Both the position numbers and the translations under genes were made by a program. A stretch of 7,488 nt of DNA from NCBI GenBank assembly GCA_003170575.1, contig PMZB01000325.1:1-7488 (forward strand), written 5' to 3'. Of this stretch, positions 6,184 to 7,488 are shown piece after piece; position 1 is the stretch's first letter, and each line of letters opens with the position of its first letter. Below the pieces are notes generated by a model. It saw only the letters and a program-made list of their open reading frames with translations, was not told where the DNA came from and ran no database searches. This DNA is from Chlamydiia bacterium (lineage in GTDB: Bacteria > Chlamydiota > Chlamydiia > Chlamydiales > FEN-1388).

Positions 6184-7211
6184 TATTCGTCTCCTTTAGC
6201 ATACACACCGCTTTCAAGGGAGGCAACATCTGGCCACGGATCCTCTTCTGCAGCTTTGACAGCTGCCAAAATGCTATCGCGGCACTTCTTATCTAAGGCT
6301 TTATACTCTTCTGCTGTGAGCCATCCTTGAGCCATGGCAAAATTTTTAAGAAGAAGGATGGGATCTCGTTCCATGCATGCTTTCAGCTCCTCTTTAGAGC
6401 GATAGAGCGCTGGGTCAGATATCGAATGTCCGCGAAATCGCTCTGTCATGCATTCTACAAGGATGGGCCGTCCTGTAGATTGAATATGTGAATAGGCTTC
6501 TTGGAATCCTGCGTAACAGTTAAATAGATCCATGCCATCAAGCCGCATATACTTAATGTCATAGGCTGCGGCAGCCATTCGTGGAAAATGCTCATGATTG
6601 GCAATAGTGCGGTACAGGGGAGTGCCCATACTCCATTTGTTGTTTTCCAGGACATACATGCAGGGCACTGACAAAAGAGAAGCAAGGTTCATTGACTCGT
6701 GGAATGATCCTTGGGCCATTGCGCCATCGCCAAAAAAGGTGACTGCAATCTCGCCCTTTTTATTCAAGTATTTAAGGGAAAAAGCTGCGCCCGTGCCTAT
6801 CGCAATCTGCCCGCCAACGATCGCAAATCCGCCAAGCATTCGTTTGCTGTACATATGCATAGATCCGCCGCGGCCAAATGTATTGCCATCAGCTTTTCCG
6901 TAGAGCTCTTTCATAAGGGATTCTGGTGTTTCTCCCAGAAGAAGTGCTAGAGCATGGCATCTATAGGACGCTATAAACCAGTGGTCCACGCCAATAGCCC
7001 CTATGAGCGCTGTTTGAATGGCTTCTTGGCCAATATAGAGGTGTAAAAAGCCGCCCACCTTGCCTTGTTGATATGCAGCTTCTGCACGCAGCTCAAAATT
7101 CCTGCATTCCAGCATTTTTTCGAGACAGGCAAGAGTTCGTTCCTTACCAAGTTTTTTTGCTACCTGCTTTGTATCTGAAGGAAACAAGGTTTCTGTTTCT
7201 TCCACTCCCAT
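6183..7211 (-). CDS. pdhA: Pyruvate dehydrogenase E1 component, alpha subunit
   Basis: This is the thiamine-diphosphate-binding subunit of pyruvate dehydrogenase E1. The start chosen is ATG 7211 (MGVEETETLF), because AAGAGGA at 7217-7223 lies 5 nt upstream. The longer frame beginning at ATG 7244 would add 11 residues encoded by the arm and T-tract of a terminator hairpin and has no good ribosome binding site. With this start the protein has 342 residues. It shows SYRCH at 82-86, FGRGGSMHM at 112-120, the ThDP/Mg motif from GDG (161-163) to NN (190-191), and the active-site loop ERFRGHSISDP at 257-267. The length and motifs match bacterial alpha-type E1. SYRCHALALLL resembles the chlamydial enzyme as I remember it. 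It is the first gene of pdhABC plus the AhpD-like gene and overlaps pdhB by one base. No E3 (lpd) gene is nearby. A branched-chain 2-oxoacid E1-alpha is the main alternative. Confidence 0.92.
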   Translation of the reverse strand: MGVEETETLFPSDTKQVAKKLGKERTLACLEKMLECRNFELRAEAAYQQGKVGGFLHLYIGQEAIQTALIGAIGVDHWFIASYRCHALALLLGETPESLMKELYGKADGNTFGRGGSMHMYSKRMLGGFAIVGGQIAIGTGAAFSLKYLNKKGEIAVTFFGDGAMAQGSFHESMNLASLLSVPCMYVLENNKWSMGTPLYRTIANHEHFPRMAAAAYDIKYMRLDGMDLFNCYAGFQEAYSHIQSTGRPILVECMTERFRGHSISDPALYRSKEELKACMERDPILLLKNFAMAQGWLTAEEYKALDKKCRDSILAAVKAAEEDPWPDVASLESGVYAKGDE

Positions 7212-7216
7212 GAAAT

Positions 7217-7223
7217 TCCTCTT
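7217..7223 (-). promoter_or_regulatory. Ribosome binding site of pdhA
   Basis: Read on the minus strand, AAGAGGA is followed after 5 nt by ATG 7211. It lies just downstream of the terminator T-tract and fixes the pdhA start. The upstream in-frame ATG at 7244 has only AACAGG, 0-3 nt before it and within the hairpin loop. Confidence 0.75.
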
Positions 7224-7231
7224 GTTTGGGT

Positions 7232-7261
7232 AAAAAAGAGGCATCCTGTTAAAGATGCCTC
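7232..7261 (-). terminator. Rho-independent terminator between the coiled-coil gene and pdhA
   Basis: On the minus strand GAGGCATC (7261-7254), an 8-nt loop (7253-7246) and the exact complement GATGCCTC (7245-7238) form a perfect 8-bp stem, followed at once by six T residues (7237-7232). On the plus strand there is no T-tract after the stem, so it works in the minus direction only. It ends the gene at 7277 but stands only about 9 nt upstream of the pdhA ribosome binding site. pdhA must therefore rely on readthrough or on a promoter located upstream of or inside the hairpin. Confidence 0.85.
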
Positions 7262-7276
7262 ATAACTTGTCTAGTC

Positions 7277-7488
7277 TTATTTACTATCTTTCTGTTCTTG
7301 TTCTATTTCATTTAAGTGCTTTTTCAGGTCTTTTGCAATACCTTCACACTCTTGACGCCACATGAGTGATCGACGGTATTCTGTAAAATCCCTGTCTTGC
7401 AGCCTCGATGCTCTTCTATCAAATTGAAGAGCTAGGCTTTCGTATTTGGCGATCTCTTGTTTCAACATTTTTATTTGCTCATCATAGG
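7277..7488 (-). CDS. 3' part of a coiled-coil hypothetical protein
   Basis: The last 69 or so residues of a minus-strand gene are visible. A methionine at 7468 could be a start, but the frame stays open to the window edge (tail YDEQIK before that Met), no good Shine-Dalgarno precedes it, and the heptad-like charged pattern is continuous across it. The gene therefore most likely begins outside the window. The sequence is rich in Glu, Lys, Arg and Gln (KQEIAKYESLALQFDRRASR ... KKHLNEIEQEQKDSK at the end), which suggests a long helix or coiled coil. No enzyme motif is visible and I do not recognise the family. The gene is closed by the terminator at 7232-7261 and has the same orientation as the pdh operon. 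Confidence 0.65.
   Translation of the reverse strand, partial: YDEQIKMLKQEIAKYESLALQFDRRASRLQDRDFTEYRRSLMWRQECEGIAKDLKKHLNEIEQEQKDSK

Noticed and set aside
6455..6950. Several open frames on both strands within pdhA
   Set aside because: They are shadows of the pdhA coding frame, whose thiamine-diphosphate motifs are unmistakable.

Overview
The window looks like a piece of a bacterial chromosome, moderately AT-rich, with clear AGGAG/GGAGG-type Shine-Dalgarno sites. The best guess at the host is a member of the Chlamydiota outside the Chlamydiaceae, that is, an amoeba-associated 'environmental' chlamydia. This rests on the split E1-alpha/E1-beta/E2 pyruvate dehydrogenase operon, on wording in E1-alpha and in the E2 lipoyl domain that resembles chlamydial PDH as I remember it, and on the unrecognised helical proteins beside it. 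It is an inference from memory, not a search result.

The left half (1-3669) reads on the + strand and holds three genes I do not recognise. The first is a long protein whose 5' end lies beyond the window: its frame is open from base 3. It has a Pro/Lys-rich linker between two parts. After 55 bases comes a 271-residue protein made of about five helical repeats of 34-37 residues, which looks like an alpha-solenoid. Its stop codon abuts a 157-bp palindromic element with terminal inverted repeats and a matching TTA (or CTTAG) on both sides, best explained as a MITE. About 150 bases further on, a near-consensus sigma70-type promoter (TTGACA, 17-bp spacer, TATAAG) drives a 259-residue unknown helical protein.

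The right half (3697-7488) reads on the - strand. In transcription order it holds the end of a small coiled-coil gene that enters from beyond the right edge, a strong intrinsic terminator, and then a tight operon: pdhA (E1-alpha), pdhB (E1-beta), pdhC (E2) and a small AhpD/carboxymuconolactone-decarboxylase-family gene. The pdhA stop overlaps the pdhB start, and the other gaps are 11 and 13 nt. The E1 heterotetramer and lipoyl-E2 would convert pyruvate to acetyl-CoA. The E3 gene (lpd) is not in the window. The AhpD-like protein keeps the E-x11-C-x2-C-x3-H quartet of AhpD, an enzyme known in mycobacteria to be reduced by a lipoylated E2, so its place after pdhC suggests a PDH-linked thiol-peroxide function.

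The two halves converge at 3669/3697 with only 27 nt between the stops. The most notable non-coding features are the palindromic element and the terminator just upstream of pdhA. That terminator contains a misleading ATG and may act as an attenuator. I found no rRNA, tRNA, CRISPR array or full transposase.
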